Positions 24,880 to 32,695 of a DNA stretch of 64,000 nt are shown here, in pieces. Position 1 is the first letter of the stretch. Every line of letters starts with the position of its first letter. The stretch comes from AWTP1-13 sp050248715 (GTDB taxonomy: Bacteria > Pseudomonadota > Alphaproteobacteria > Rhizobiales > Hyphomicrobiaceae), in the NCBI GenBank assembly GCA_050248715.1, contig JBFWRV010000022.1:1-64000 (forward strand), given 5' to 3'. The notes below the pieces were generated by a model. That model did not search any database and had not been told where the DNA came from. It was given only the letters and a program-made list of their open reading frames with translations. The position numbers and the translations under genes were made by a program.

Positions 24880-26676
24880 TCACCCGTGCGCCCCGACACC
24901 GCTTGCCAGGCGCCGACTCGCGGGATCGATGACGATGGTTCGAGCGTGCCAGGCAGCAATCTCAGGATTGTGTGCGACGCTGATCAGTGTCGCATCGGGC
25001 AGCCGCTCTGCGAGGAGATCGTACATGCGCCGCTCGTTCTGCGGGTCGAGCGCCGACGTCGCCTCGTCGAGGAAAAGCCAGTCGGGGCGATACAGCAGAA
25101 CACGTGCGAAGGCGAGCCGCTGCTGCTCCCCGCCCGAAAGAACGAGTGCCCAATTGGCGGCCTCGTCGAGACGAGGGATGAGATGTCCCATGGCACAAGC
25201 CTCGAGCACCTCTCGGCATGCCGCGTCGCTGTATGGCTCGGCTGCTGTGGGAAAGCTGAGCGCTTCTCGCAGTGTGCCGATAGGGAGGTACGGCTTCTGG
25301 GGCAGGAACATCACACGGGCGTCCTGCGGTAGGGCGATGCGCCCGCGACCGAACGGCCACAACCCTGCGAGAACCCGGAAAAGTGTCGACTTGCCACTTC
25401 CTGAGGAACCCTGCAGCGCCAGCCTATCGCCCCGGCGAACTTCCAGATCGACCCCCTCAAGCAATTTCACACCGCTCGGCAGATGCACGTCCACGTCGCT
25501 GAGAGTCAGGGTCTGCGGTTGCGGCGTGCCGATCTCGAATGCCACCGCAGCCGCCTCCTTTTTGGCCGCGACCATGGCATCGCTGAAACCGGTGAGCCGG
25601 TCGACCACAGCCTTCCACTCTGCCAGCTGCGCATAGGAGTCCACGAACCAGGAGAGTGCCGTGTGCACCTGGTTGAAAGCGTCGAGCACCTGCTGCAGCA
25701 CGCCGAAGGCGATTCGCCCGGCAAACCACTGCGGCGCCGCCAGGATCAACGGAAACACTATTGCCGCCTGCTTGTAGAAGCTCACGACCCAGGTGAGGCG
25801 CTTGGTATATTTCATGTTGGCCCACCAGATGCCGTAGATCCGGCCGAAAGCGCCTTTCAGGCCACGCTCCTCGTCCCGCTCACCGCGATAGAGCGCGATG
25901 CTCTCGGCGTTCTCGCGGATGCGGATCATGCGATAGCGGAAGTCGGCATTGTAGCGCTCGAGCTGGAAATTCACCCACACCAGCGGCTTGCCGATGAGAT
26001 AGGTGGCAATCGATCCAATGAGCGCATAGGCGATCGCCGCCCACATCAGGAACCCCGGCACCTCGATGCCACCGAAGATCGGCAGGACGAACGCGCTCGA
26101 CAGATTCCAGAGCACGACGGCGAACGTGATGAGTGTCATCACCTGAAGAATCAGCTCGAGCGTCAGGCTGAGCGTCTGCCTGGTGAAGTTGTGGCAATCC
26201 TGCTCCATGCGCTGCTCGGGATTGTCGGCTTCGCGACGGTTGAGCTCCATGTGATAGTAGGTGCGGTCGGCGAGCCAGTCGCGGAAGTAGACCTCGCTCA
26301 GCCAGCGGCGCCAGCGAATGGTGAGGAGCTGCGTCAGCCAGACCCGATACACGGCAGCGACGATGAACAGAAAGGCAAGCACCACAAACGTGCCGAGCTC
26401 CTGCCAAAAGACCTCGACGTTTTTCTCCTGCAGCGCGTTGTAGAACGTCGCGTACCAAGCGTTGATGAGCTTCGATAGATAGACGATGAAGATGCTGAGC
26501 GCGATGATCAGCGCCAGCACGCAACGGGCAACCCACGCCTCCCTGACCGTAAAGGCGAGATTGGCCAAACGGATGGTGCTGTAATCTTGCGAGAACCAAT
26601 AGGGACGCGACAGAACCCAGAGCTTGGCGAGGAAGCCGTGAGCGTTCGATACCCCGGTGAGAAATCTATCGATCAT
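24880..26676 (-). CDS. BacA/YddA-like ABC transporter, fused membrane and ATPase domains
   Basis: 598 residues from ATG 26676; the in-frame ATG at 26736 is possible, but neither has a clear ribosome site. Residues about 1-340 hold six predicted helices of the SbmA/BacA or ABC_membrane_2 type (AWYATFYNALQEKNVEVFW, WLADRTYYHMELN, ENAESIALYRGE). The C-terminal ATPase has Walker A GSSGSGKSTLFRVL, signature LSGGEQQRLAFARVL and Walker B WLFLDEATSALD. Members import or export peptides, vitamins or fatty acyl compounds. It acts as a homodimer in the inner membrane. It is monocistronic and its direction is away from the NTF2-like gene. Confidence 0.88.
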   Translation of the reverse strand: MIDRFLTGVSNAHGFLAKLWVLSRPYWFSQDYSTIRLANLAFTVREAWVARCVLALIIALSIFIVYLSKLINAWYATFYNALQEKNVEVFWQELGTFVVLAFLFIVAAVYRVWLTQLLTIRWRRWLSEVYFRDWLADRTYYHMELNRREADNPEQRMEQDCHNFTRQTLSLTLELILQVMTLITFAVVLWNLSSAFVLPIFGGIEVPGFLMWAAIAYALIGSIATYLIGKPLVWVNFQLERYNADFRYRMIRIRENAESIALYRGERDEERGLKGAFGRIYGIWWANMKYTKRLTWVVSFYKQAAIVFPLILAAPQWFAGRIAFGVLQQVLDAFNQVHTALSWFVDSYAQLAEWKAVVDRLTGFSDAMVAAKKEAAAVAFEIGTPQPQTLTLSDVDVHLPSGVKLLEGVDLEVRRGDRLALQGSSGSGKSTLFRVLAGLWPFGRGRIALPQDARVMFLPQKPYLPIGTLREALSFPTAAEPYSDAACREVLEACAMGHLIPRLDEAANWALVLSGGEQQRLAFARVLLYRPDWLFLDEATSALDPQNERRMYDLLAERLPDATLISVAHNPEIAAWHARTIVIDPASRRLASGVGAHG

Positions 26677-27050
26677 GGAGAATGTCCGATCTGCTGGAAC
26701 ACGCGGCGGGTGCACGACCGGGCACACCTTGGTCATCTGCTAGTCTGAAACGTCCACGGCTTCCAGCGGCGCATACCGATCAGCCAGCGCCCGCATGCGA
26801 GGAACGCATCCGCCAGATGCCGCCGCTGCTGCTCTCCAATACCCGAATGGATGCCTGCAGCTTGCAGGAACCACATGTGAGGTCAGGGTTACCACCGATG
26901 GCGCCATTCCCGGTTTTAGCCGACCAGTGACAGCTTCTTAGCTTTGATCCCAAGTGATCGCATGGGATCAGCAGCGGTTGCTGCAAGATTGCAGAACGCC
27001 GAGGAATTGAGCATGGGCGCGGCCCGGACGTTGAATGGGAGAGCGTGAGG
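26677..27050. other. 374-base gap, nothing coding seen
   Basis: Divergent region between the ABC protein and the NTF2-like gene. A small inverted repeat, GATCCCA (26946-26952) and TGGGATC (26963-26969), is the only structure I noticed. Confidence 0.4.
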
Positions 27051-27521
27051 ATGCGCAGCTGGCTGTTGGGCGCGATGTTTGCCGCTGTTGCCGGAATGCA
27101 GGTACCCCTGCCAACGGCACTCGCCGATCCCGTATCGAAACCCGCCGAGATTGCCATCCGCGATGTGCTCGCCGAGTGGACCCTTGCCTTCAACGCCGGC
27201 GACACCGGAGCTGTGTGCAACTTGTTCGCATCTGATCTGCGTTACGACTACCGCGGCTTCCCCGAGCGTGGCTTCGAAGAGATGTGCACCCAGCTGCGGG
27301 CGTCCCTCACCGACCCCAACCGGAAGTTTTCCTATGACCTGGCGATCAAGGAGATCATGGTTACCGGCGATACGGCCATCGTCCGGCTGGTTTGGACCCT
27401 TAGCGCGAAGCGCCCGGGGCAGGTCGCCGGCACCTCCAGCTATGAGCCCGGCCTCGACGTCTTCCGTCGCCAGCCGGACGGCTCCTGGAAGATCGTGCGC
27501 TACATCGCCTACGAGGAGTAA
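27051..27521 (+). CDS. Exported NTF2-like protein (DUF4440/SgcJ type)
   Basis: 156 residues from ATG 27051, with GGGAGA seven bases upstream; a GTG two codons earlier is also in frame. A signal peptide (WLLGAMFAAVAGMQVPLPTALA) precedes one NTF2-like domain: helix AIRDVLAEWTLAFNAGDTGAV, DLRYDYRGFPERGFEE, and final strands GLDVFRRQPDGSWKIVRYIAYEE. The fold often holds isomerases or ligand-binding proteins; function is not determined. Likely periplasmic. Confidence 0.78.
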   Translation: MRSWLLGAMFAAVAGMQVPLPTALADPVSKPAEIAIRDVLAEWTLAFNAGDTGAVCNLFASDLRYDYRGFPERGFEEMCTQLRASLTDPNRKFSYDLAIKEIMVTGDTAIVRLVWTLSAKRPGQVAGTSSYEPGLDVFRRQPDGSWKIVRYIAYEE

Positions 27522-27607
27522 TTGCATGCGACGGTGCCCGCCGCCGCCATGCCTTGCCGGCGGGCACGCACTCTACCATCGGCTGTGCATGTCCGCCGAC
27601 ACACCAG

Positions 27608-27889
27608 TCACGCCAGCAAATCGTTGAACTCAGGATTTTTGGTCATAAAGGCCCGGATGAAGGAGCAGCGCACCACGACCTTCAGTCCTTGCCGCCGCAC
27701 ATCTTCCAGCACGCCCCGCGCCAATGCGGTACCAACTCCGCGGCCGCCAAGTTCCTGCGGCACCTCGGTATGGACGATGGTGACGACGCCCGGCACCTGC
27801 GTGTAGACGGCCACGGCCAGATGGCCGTCGACCTCCAACTCATAGCGATTGCGGGCGGAGTTGTTGCGGACCTCGGAGGCAGCTGTCAT
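27608..27889 (-). CDS. GNAT-like small acetyltransferase (Acetyltransf_CG type)
   Basis: 93 residues. The order LEVDGHLAVAVYT, VVTIVHTEVPQELGGRGVGTAL, then LKVVVRCSFIRAFMTKNPEF matches the compact YjdJ-like GNAT family, which keeps the acetyl-CoA pyrophosphate loop (GGRGVG) and the C-terminal Cys/Phe segment. Target unknown. It is monocistronic and ends 87 bases from the convergent NTF2-like gene. Confidence 0.85.
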   Translation of the reverse strand: MTAASEVRNNSARNRYELEVDGHLAVAVYTQVPGVVTIVHTEVPQELGGRGVGTALARGVLEDVRRQGLKVVVRCSFIRAFMTKNPEFNDLLA

Positions 27890-28048
27890 TGCAATCCTCG
27901 AGCGTGGGGGTACCGGCCAGAGTGGCGGCGTGTACGCGCCGATTCAAGTGCCCCCGACGCAAGGCCGCCATGCCGGCGAGCCGGCATCTCACGTTAGCGC
28001 CTCTGGCGGTGTCCGCCGTCGCTCCACGACGCACACCAGCAGGAACCC

Positions 28049-29080
28049 CTACAGCACCGCCACGCCCATCTTTGCCATCAACGGGACTCGCTCGCCAGAT
28101 TTCAGGGCTTTTTCCGGATTGGAGGCGGTGCCGTCGAGGCCGCGCTTCTTCACGCCCTGCACGATCGCCGCGAGACGGAAGAACGAGAAGGCGAGGCAGT
28201 ATTTCCACGACGGGATGCCGGGGATGCCCATCCGTTCGCAGTATTTGGCGACGTACTGCTCCTCCGTGGGGATGCCGAGCGCGTTGCGGTCGACATCGGC
28301 GAGGCCGCGCATGGTCTCGTGGTTGGGGAAGCGCCACTGCATGCATTGGTAGGCAAGGTCCGAGAAGGGATGGCCGATCGTGGAGAGCTCCCAGTCGATG
28401 ACGGCCAGCAGTCGCGAGCCGTCAGGCTTGAAGATCATGTTGTCGATCCGATAGTCTCCGTGCACGAGCGAGGAACGGCCATCGTCGGGCGGCTCGTTCT
28501 CCTCCAGCCACTTGATCAGCGTCTCCATGTCCTCAAGATGCTCGGTCTCCGACGCACGGTATTGCTTGGTCCAGCGGTCGCGCTGGCGGGTGAAATAGCT
28601 TCCCGCTCGGCCGAAGTCTGCGAGGCCCACCTTGACCGGATCGACCAGATGCAGCGCCGCAAGCGCCCGGTTCTGCTCATCATAGAGCTTGGTGCGCTGT
28701 GCTTTCTCCAACTCCGGCAGGGACGGATCCCAGAAGACCGTTCCGTTGACAAACTCCATCAGGAAGAATGCCGTGCCGACGACGCTGTCGTCCTCGCACA
28801 GGATCAGCATGCGCGGCACCGGTACGTCCGTGTCCTGCAGCGCCTTCATGACGCGGTGTTCTCGGTCGACCTGATGCGCGCTCTTGAGCAGATTGCCGGG
28901 CGGTTTCTTGCGCAGCACATAGCGGCCACTCGGGCTCGCCAGCAGGAACGTCGGGTTGGACTGCCCGGTCGGCGTCTTCTCCGCGGTGATCGGCCCTTTG
29001 AAACCCGGCAGCTTCGACTCCAGATAGCGCGCCAGCGAGACGGTATCGAGCCGCGCAGCCTCATGTGCAAACGACGTCAT
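28049..29080 (-). CDS. Phosphotransferase-family protein (ACAD10/11 kinase-like domain)
   Basis: 343 residues from ATG 29080, with GGGAG upstream. It is an aminoglycoside-phosphotransferase-fold kinase: VLRKKPPG nucleotide Lys, catalytic loop VHGDYRIDNMIF (HGDxxxxN), and metal-binding LAVIDWELSTIG (DW). In animals this domain is fused to an acyl-CoA dehydrogenase (ACAD10/11), which phosphorylates 4-hydroxy fatty acyl-CoAs as part of their breakdown. Here the dehydrogenase is the separate gene just upstream at 29215, supporting the same partnership. The two genes are on one strand with 134 bases and a palindrome between. Confidence 0.88.
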   Translation of the reverse strand: MTSFAHEAARLDTVSLARYLESKLPGFKGPITAEKTPTGQSNPTFLLASPSGRYVLRKKPPGNLLKSAHQVDREHRVMKALQDTDVPVPRMLILCEDDSVVGTAFFLMEFVNGTVFWDPSLPELEKAQRTKLYDEQNRALAALHLVDPVKVGLADFGRAGSYFTRQRDRWTKQYRASETEHLEDMETLIKWLEENEPPDDGRSSLVHGDYRIDNMIFKPDGSRLLAVIDWELSTIGHPFSDLAYQCMQWRFPNHETMRGLADVDRNALGIPTEEQYVAKYCERMGIPGIPSWKYCLAFSFFRLAAIVQGVKKRGLDGTASNPEKALKSGERVPLMAKMGVAVL

Positions 29081-29103
29081 TGGATACTCCCGCCGAGTGG
29101 GGT

Positions 29104-29182
29104 GTAGGGTACAAAAGCGAAGCGCATTGCACCGATTTCGCGGCCGACGGGCGCAACACGGCTTCGCCTCTTGCGCCCTACC
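29104..29182. repeat. Palindromic repeat between the ACAD10/11-like genes
   Basis: Starts GTAGGGT and ends GCGCCCTACC; it contains AAGCGAAGCGCA, the same core as the palindromes at 16004 and 36992. The GTAGGG and CCCTAC ends can pair. It sits in the spacer of a probable two-gene operon. Confidence 0.5.
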
Positions 29183-29214
29183 GGTGGCGCACCAACCTCC
29201 GGCATCCTCGGCAC

Positions 29215-30444
29215 CTAGATCTTCTGGTTCGTATAGCGCCTGAGCTCGGCGCGCGCCACCTGGCGGCGGTGCACCGCATCGGGGCCGTCCGCCAGCCGGA
29301 GCGTGCGCAGGTGCGTCCACATGTGCGCAAGCGGCGTGTCCTGGGTGATGCCCATGGCGCCATGCATCTGCACGGCCTCGTCGGTGATCTCGAGCGCAAT
29401 TCGAGGCGCGATCACCTTGATCTGGGAAATCCAGGGTGAGGCCTCGCGATGGCCCACCGTATCCATCATGTAGGCGGCCTTCAGGCACAGCAGGCGCGCC
29501 ATCTCGATCTTCATGCGGCACTCGGCGATGATGTCGTAGTTGGCGCCGAGCTGGGCCAGCTGCTTACCAAAGGCCTCGCGCGACAGTGACCGCTTGCACA
29601 GCAGCTCGAGTGCCCGCTCCGACTGCCCGATCGCCCGCATGCAGTGATGGATCCGGCCCGGCCCCAGCCGGCCCTGCGACACCTCGAAACCACGGCCGCG
29701 GCCCAGGATCAGGTTCTCCTTGGGCACGCGCACATTCTCGAAGCGGATGTGCATGTGGCCGTGCGGGGCGTCGTCGTCACCGTAGACTTTCATGCCGCGA
29801 AGAATTTCCACACCTTTGGTGTCGGCGGGCACGAAAATCTGCGAGTGGCGCTTGTGCTTACTCGGGTCCTGCGGATCGGTGCAGACCATGACGATGTAGA
29901 TCTTGCAGCGCGGATCGCCGGCACCGGAGGCGAACCACTTCTCGCCGTTCAGCACCCATTCGTCACCTTCAAGCTTCGCGTCGAGCGCCAGGTTGGTCGC
30001 GTCCGAGGAGGCGACATTCGGCTCCGTCATGATGTAGGCAGAGCGGATTTTGCCCTCGAGCAGAGGCTTCAGCCACTTCTCCTTGTGCTCGGCGGTGCCG
30101 TAGCGCTCGATCACCTCCATGTTGCCGGTGTCGGGGGCAGAGCAGTTGAAGGTCTCGGGCGCCAGCCGAGACCAGCCCATCTCCTCGGCCAGGTAGGCGT
30201 ATTCCACAGTCGTGAGGCCGTAACCCTTGTCGGACTTGGTAAGCCAGAAGTTCCACAGGCCGCGCTCCTTGGCCTTGGCCTTCAGGCCCTCGCGAATCTC
30301 CTCCTGCCGCTTGGTGTAGGTCCAACGGTCGCCCTTGCCGACCTCCGCCTCGTACTCGTGCTCCAGCGGCATGATCTCCTCGCGCACCATCGCGCGGACC
30401 TTCTCCACCAGCGGCTTCACCTTGGGGGTCATGCCGAGATCCAT
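29215..30444 (-). CDS. Acyl-CoA dehydrogenase, ACAD10/11-like
   Basis: 409 residues from ATG 30444, with GGAGGA upstream. FAD acyl-CoA dehydrogenase: GWSRLAPETFNCSAPDTGNM, YIMTEPNVASSDATN substrate and flavin loop, KWFASGAGDP, and the C-terminal RLADGPDAVHRR. As in the ACAD11 group, the usual EGT with its catalytic Glu reads ADGPD. It is followed by the phosphotransferase gene, whose fusion partner it is in animals. The pair is expected to act on hydroxylated or branched fatty acyl-CoAs. Confidence 0.9.
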   Translation of the reverse strand: MDLGMTPKVKPLVEKVRAMVREEIMPLEHEYEAEVGKGDRWTYTKRQEEIREGLKAKAKERGLWNFWLTKSDKGYGLTTVEYAYLAEEMGWSRLAPETFNCSAPDTGNMEVIERYGTAEHKEKWLKPLLEGKIRSAYIMTEPNVASSDATNLALDAKLEGDEWVLNGEKWFASGAGDPRCKIYIVMVCTDPQDPSKHKRHSQIFVPADTKGVEILRGMKVYGDDDAPHGHMHIRFENVRVPKENLILGRGRGFEVSQGRLGPGRIHHCMRAIGQSERALELLCKRSLSREAFGKQLAQLGANYDIIAECRMKIEMARLLCLKAAYMMDTVGHREASPWISQIKVIAPRIALEITDEAVQMHGAMGITQDTPLAHMWTHLRTLRLADGPDAVHRRQVARAELRRYTNQKI

Positions 30445-30754
30445 AGGGTTCCTCCGTTTTGCGCCCGTCGCTCTCGCGCGATTGAAGCATGCCCACAGGC
30501 TGGAGAGAAGCCATTGGCGCAAGCCGGACCGTCACGCCTGGCAAAGCGATGCGCAGAGCCGGCATTCAGCCCCACTCACCGGCCCGCTTCCCGCGGCTGA
30601 ACTCCTGCCGGCGCGCTGTGCGCCGGCAGGACTGACGCCTGTCCGGATGGCGCACAAGTGCCGCAGGAATGGGCCCATGCAGAGCTTGATGCCCCATCGG
30701 GCATGCGTTACCAAGTCCGCGAAGCGAGCCAACACTTGCAAGCGAGGGAGACCA

Positions 30755-30898
30755 ATGGCCATCGACCCTTCAGGCGGCCATCCCGCCATGGACTACCCGG
30801 AGCACCTGCGCACCTACTCCGGGTTCGTGAAAGGAACGGTCGTCATGGTCGTTCTCGTCGTCTTGACCCTGCTCTTCCTGCTGACATTGGTCCCATAG
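30755..30898 (+). CDS. aa3-type cytochrome c oxidase subunit IV
   Basis: 47 residues with GAGGGAG just before the ATG. Short polar start (PEHLRTYSGFVKGT) and one membrane helix (VVMVVLVVLTLLFLLTLV). This matches the bacterial CoxIV small subunit (PF07835), a single-helix component of aa3 oxidase in alphaproteobacteria. It is typically found immediately before pntA, as here. The role in the oxidase is peripheral. Confidence 0.85.
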   Translation: MAIDPSGGHPAMDYPEHLRTYSGFVKGTVVMVVLVVLTLLFLLTLVP

Positions 30899-30963
30899 GC
30901 TGCGGGGCGCTGGTATTTGCCGACGCGGCGTCTGTCGACCGCAACAAGCTCCGGGAACCACCC

Positions 30964-32103
30964 ATGGTGACAATTGCCGTTACGGCCGAGCGGGATGACG
31001 AGCCGCGCGTGGCCGTGTCGCCGGAGACCGTCAAGAAGCTCAAGGGGCTGGGCGTGTCGGTCAAGGTGCAGCAGGGGGCGGGCGCCAAGTCACGCTTTGC
31101 CGACGAGCTGCTGCGGGCGCAGGGCGCCGAGATCGCGCCGTCCGCCGGCGAGACACTGGCCGGCGCGGATATTCTCCTCAAGGTGCGCAGGCCGACGCCC
31201 GAGGAGGTAAAAGCCCTGAAGCCTGGCGCCATCGTCGCCGCCATGCTGGCGCCCTACGACGACCGCGCGGGCCTCGAATCGCTGGCGGGCACTGGCGCCG
31301 TCCTGATGGCGATGGAGTTCATGCCGCGCATCAGCCGGGCGCAGTCCATGGACGTGCTGTCGAGCCAGGCAAATCTCGCCGGCTACAAGGCCGTGATCGA
31401 TGCAGCCGCCATGTTCGGCCAGGCACTGCCGATGATGATGACGGCGGCCGGCACGGTCCCCGCGGCCAAGACGTTCATCATGGGTGTCGGTGTCGCCGGG
31501 CTGCAGGCGATCGCCACCGCGCGACGGCTCGGAGCCATCGTCTCGGCAACGGACGTGCGCCCGGCGACCAAGGAGCAGGTGGCATCCCTCGGCGCCAAGT
31601 TCATCGCGGTGGAGGACGAGGAATTCAAGCAGGCCCAGACCGCTGCGGGTTACGCCAAGCCGATGTCGGCCGAATACCAGAAGAAGCAAGCCGAGCTGAT
31701 TGCGAGTCACATCAAGGGGCAGGACATCGTCATCACCACCGCGCTGATCCCCGGCCGCCCCGCACCGCGCCTCGTCACGGCTGCGATGGTTGAGAGCATG
31801 AAGCCGGGTTCCGTCATTGTCGATCTGGCCGCCGAGCGAGGCGGCAACTGCGAGGTGACGCAGCCTGGCAAGGTCGCGCAGCACAAGGGCGTGACGATTG
31901 CCGGCCCGCTCAACCTGGCGGGCGAGGTGCCGGTCAACGCTTCGAGCCTTTACGCCAAGAACCTCCTCGCCTTCCTTGAGACCATGCTCGACAAGAAGGA
32001 CAAGTCGCTCAAGGTGAACTGGGACGACGAGCTCATAAAGGGCACGCTGGTGGCCAAGGACGGCCGCATCGTGCACCCGAGCCTGCAGCCGCAGGGAGCG
32101 TGA
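30964..32103 (+). CDS. pntA: NAD(P) transhydrogenase alpha subunit part 1
   Basis: 379 residues, ATG start. This is domain I of the proton-translocating transhydrogenase, which binds NAD(H) and, with parts 2 and B, moves hydride between NADH and NADP+. Visible: RVAVSPETVKKLKGLG start, RAQSMDVLSSQANLAGY RQD-loop region, GVGVAGLQAIATARRLGA nucleotide loop, and VDLAAERGGNCE. It is followed one base later by the small membrane subunit, consistent with the split form found in alphaproteobacteria. Confidence 0.95.
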   Translation: MVTIAVTAERDDEPRVAVSPETVKKLKGLGVSVKVQQGAGAKSRFADELLRAQGAEIAPSAGETLAGADILLKVRRPTPEEVKALKPGAIVAAMLAPYDDRAGLESLAGTGAVLMAMEFMPRISRAQSMDVLSSQANLAGYKAVIDAAAMFGQALPMMMTAAGTVPAAKTFIMGVGVAGLQAIATARRLGAIVSATDVRPATKEQVASLGAKFIAVEDEEFKQAQTAAGYAKPMSAEYQKKQAELIASHIKGQDIVITTALIPGRPAPRLVTAAMVESMKPGSVIVDLAAERGGNCEVTQPGKVAQHKGVTIAGPLNLAGEVPVNASSLYAKNLLAFLETMLDKKDKSLKVNWDDELIKGTLVAKDGRIVHPSLQPQGA

Positions 32104-32104
32104 G

Positions 32105-32611
32105 ATGATGGAAACGATCGCTACAAGCATCGCGCGGTTCCCCTCCCTCATGTGGGGAGGGGTTGGGGATGGGGGGTGGCGCCATCGCGCGCGGCCTCAC
32201 CCTGCAAGAAGGGGGGAATCCGGTCGGCGTGCGTGGTCCGCGGCATCTGTCGCTGCTGTCGTCGGCTGGCTCATCCCGGGCACAGCTCTCGCGGCGGGCG
32301 GCGGAGACGTCAGCCCGTTCGTCCATCAGTTCACGACCTTCGTCATCGCCATCTTCGTCGGCTACTACGTGGTGTGGAGCGTCACGCCGGCCCTGCACAC
32401 CCCGCTCATGTCGGTAACCAACGCCATCTCCTCTGTCATCGTGGTCGGAGCGCTGCTGGCGGTCGGCGTGACCCTGGTTGCGGCCGGCAGCGGGCTTGCC
32501 AAGTTCTTCGGCTTCCTCGCGCTGATCATGGCATCGGTCAACATCTTCGGCGGCTTCCTTGTCACCCAGCGCATGCTCGGCATGTACAAGAAACGGGAGC
32601 CGAAGAAGTGA
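32105..32611 (+). CDS. pntAB: NAD(P) transhydrogenase alpha subunit part 2, with repeat-encoded insert
   Basis: 168 residues; ATG one base after the pntA stop. Residues about 70-165 are the normal membrane domain (FVHQFTTFVIAIFVGYYVVWSV, HTPLMSVTNAISSVIVVGALL), forming the proton channel with PntB. This part usually makes up most of the protein (about 100-140 residues). Residues about 12-39 (FPSLMWGGVGDGGWRHRARP... ) are encoded by a copy of the GC-rich palindrome at 32140-32216. A signal-like helix (AASVAAVVGWLIPGTALAAGG) follows. The insert lies before the first helix and may be removed or tolerated. Confidence 0.9.
   Translation: MMETIATSIARFPSLMWGGVGDGGWRHRARPHPARRGESGRRAWSAASVAAVVGWLIPGTALAAGGGDVSPFVHQFTTFVIAIFVGYYVVWSVTPALHTPLMSVTNAISSVIVVGALLAVGVTLVAAGSGLAKFFGFLALIMASVNIFGGFLVTQRMLGMYKKREPKK
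32140..32216. repeat. GC-rich palindromic repeat inside pntAB
   Basis: CCCCTCCC (32140-32147) pairs with GGGAGGGG (32155-32162), followed by GGTTGGGGATGGGGGG and a CCTCACCCTGC tract, the same order as the intergenic copy at 8143-8225. It is read in frame without a stop as roughly residues 12-38 of the protein. Confidence 0.7.
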
Positions 32612-32618
32612 GATCTCG

Positions 32619-32688
32619 AAGGGGGCAGACCCCTGACGCGATCGGTCGATTTTCAACTCAAACGCCGAGGTCAGGGGTCTGACCCCTT
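32619..32688. repeat. Inverted repeat between pntAB and pntB
   Basis: AAGGGGGCAGACCCCTGAC (32619-32637) is the near-exact inverse of GTCAGGGGTCTGACCCCTT (32670-32688), about 18-bp arms around 32 bases. Each arm is itself palindromic (GGGGxCAGACCCC). Within an operon it would form a strong mRNA hairpin upstream of pntB. Confidence 0.75.
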
Positions 32689-32695
32689 GTAGCCC

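Noticed and set aside
26946..26969. GATCCCA/TGGGATC inverted repeat
   Set aside because: Seven-base arms in a gap can occur by chance, and there is no U-tract or partner copy.
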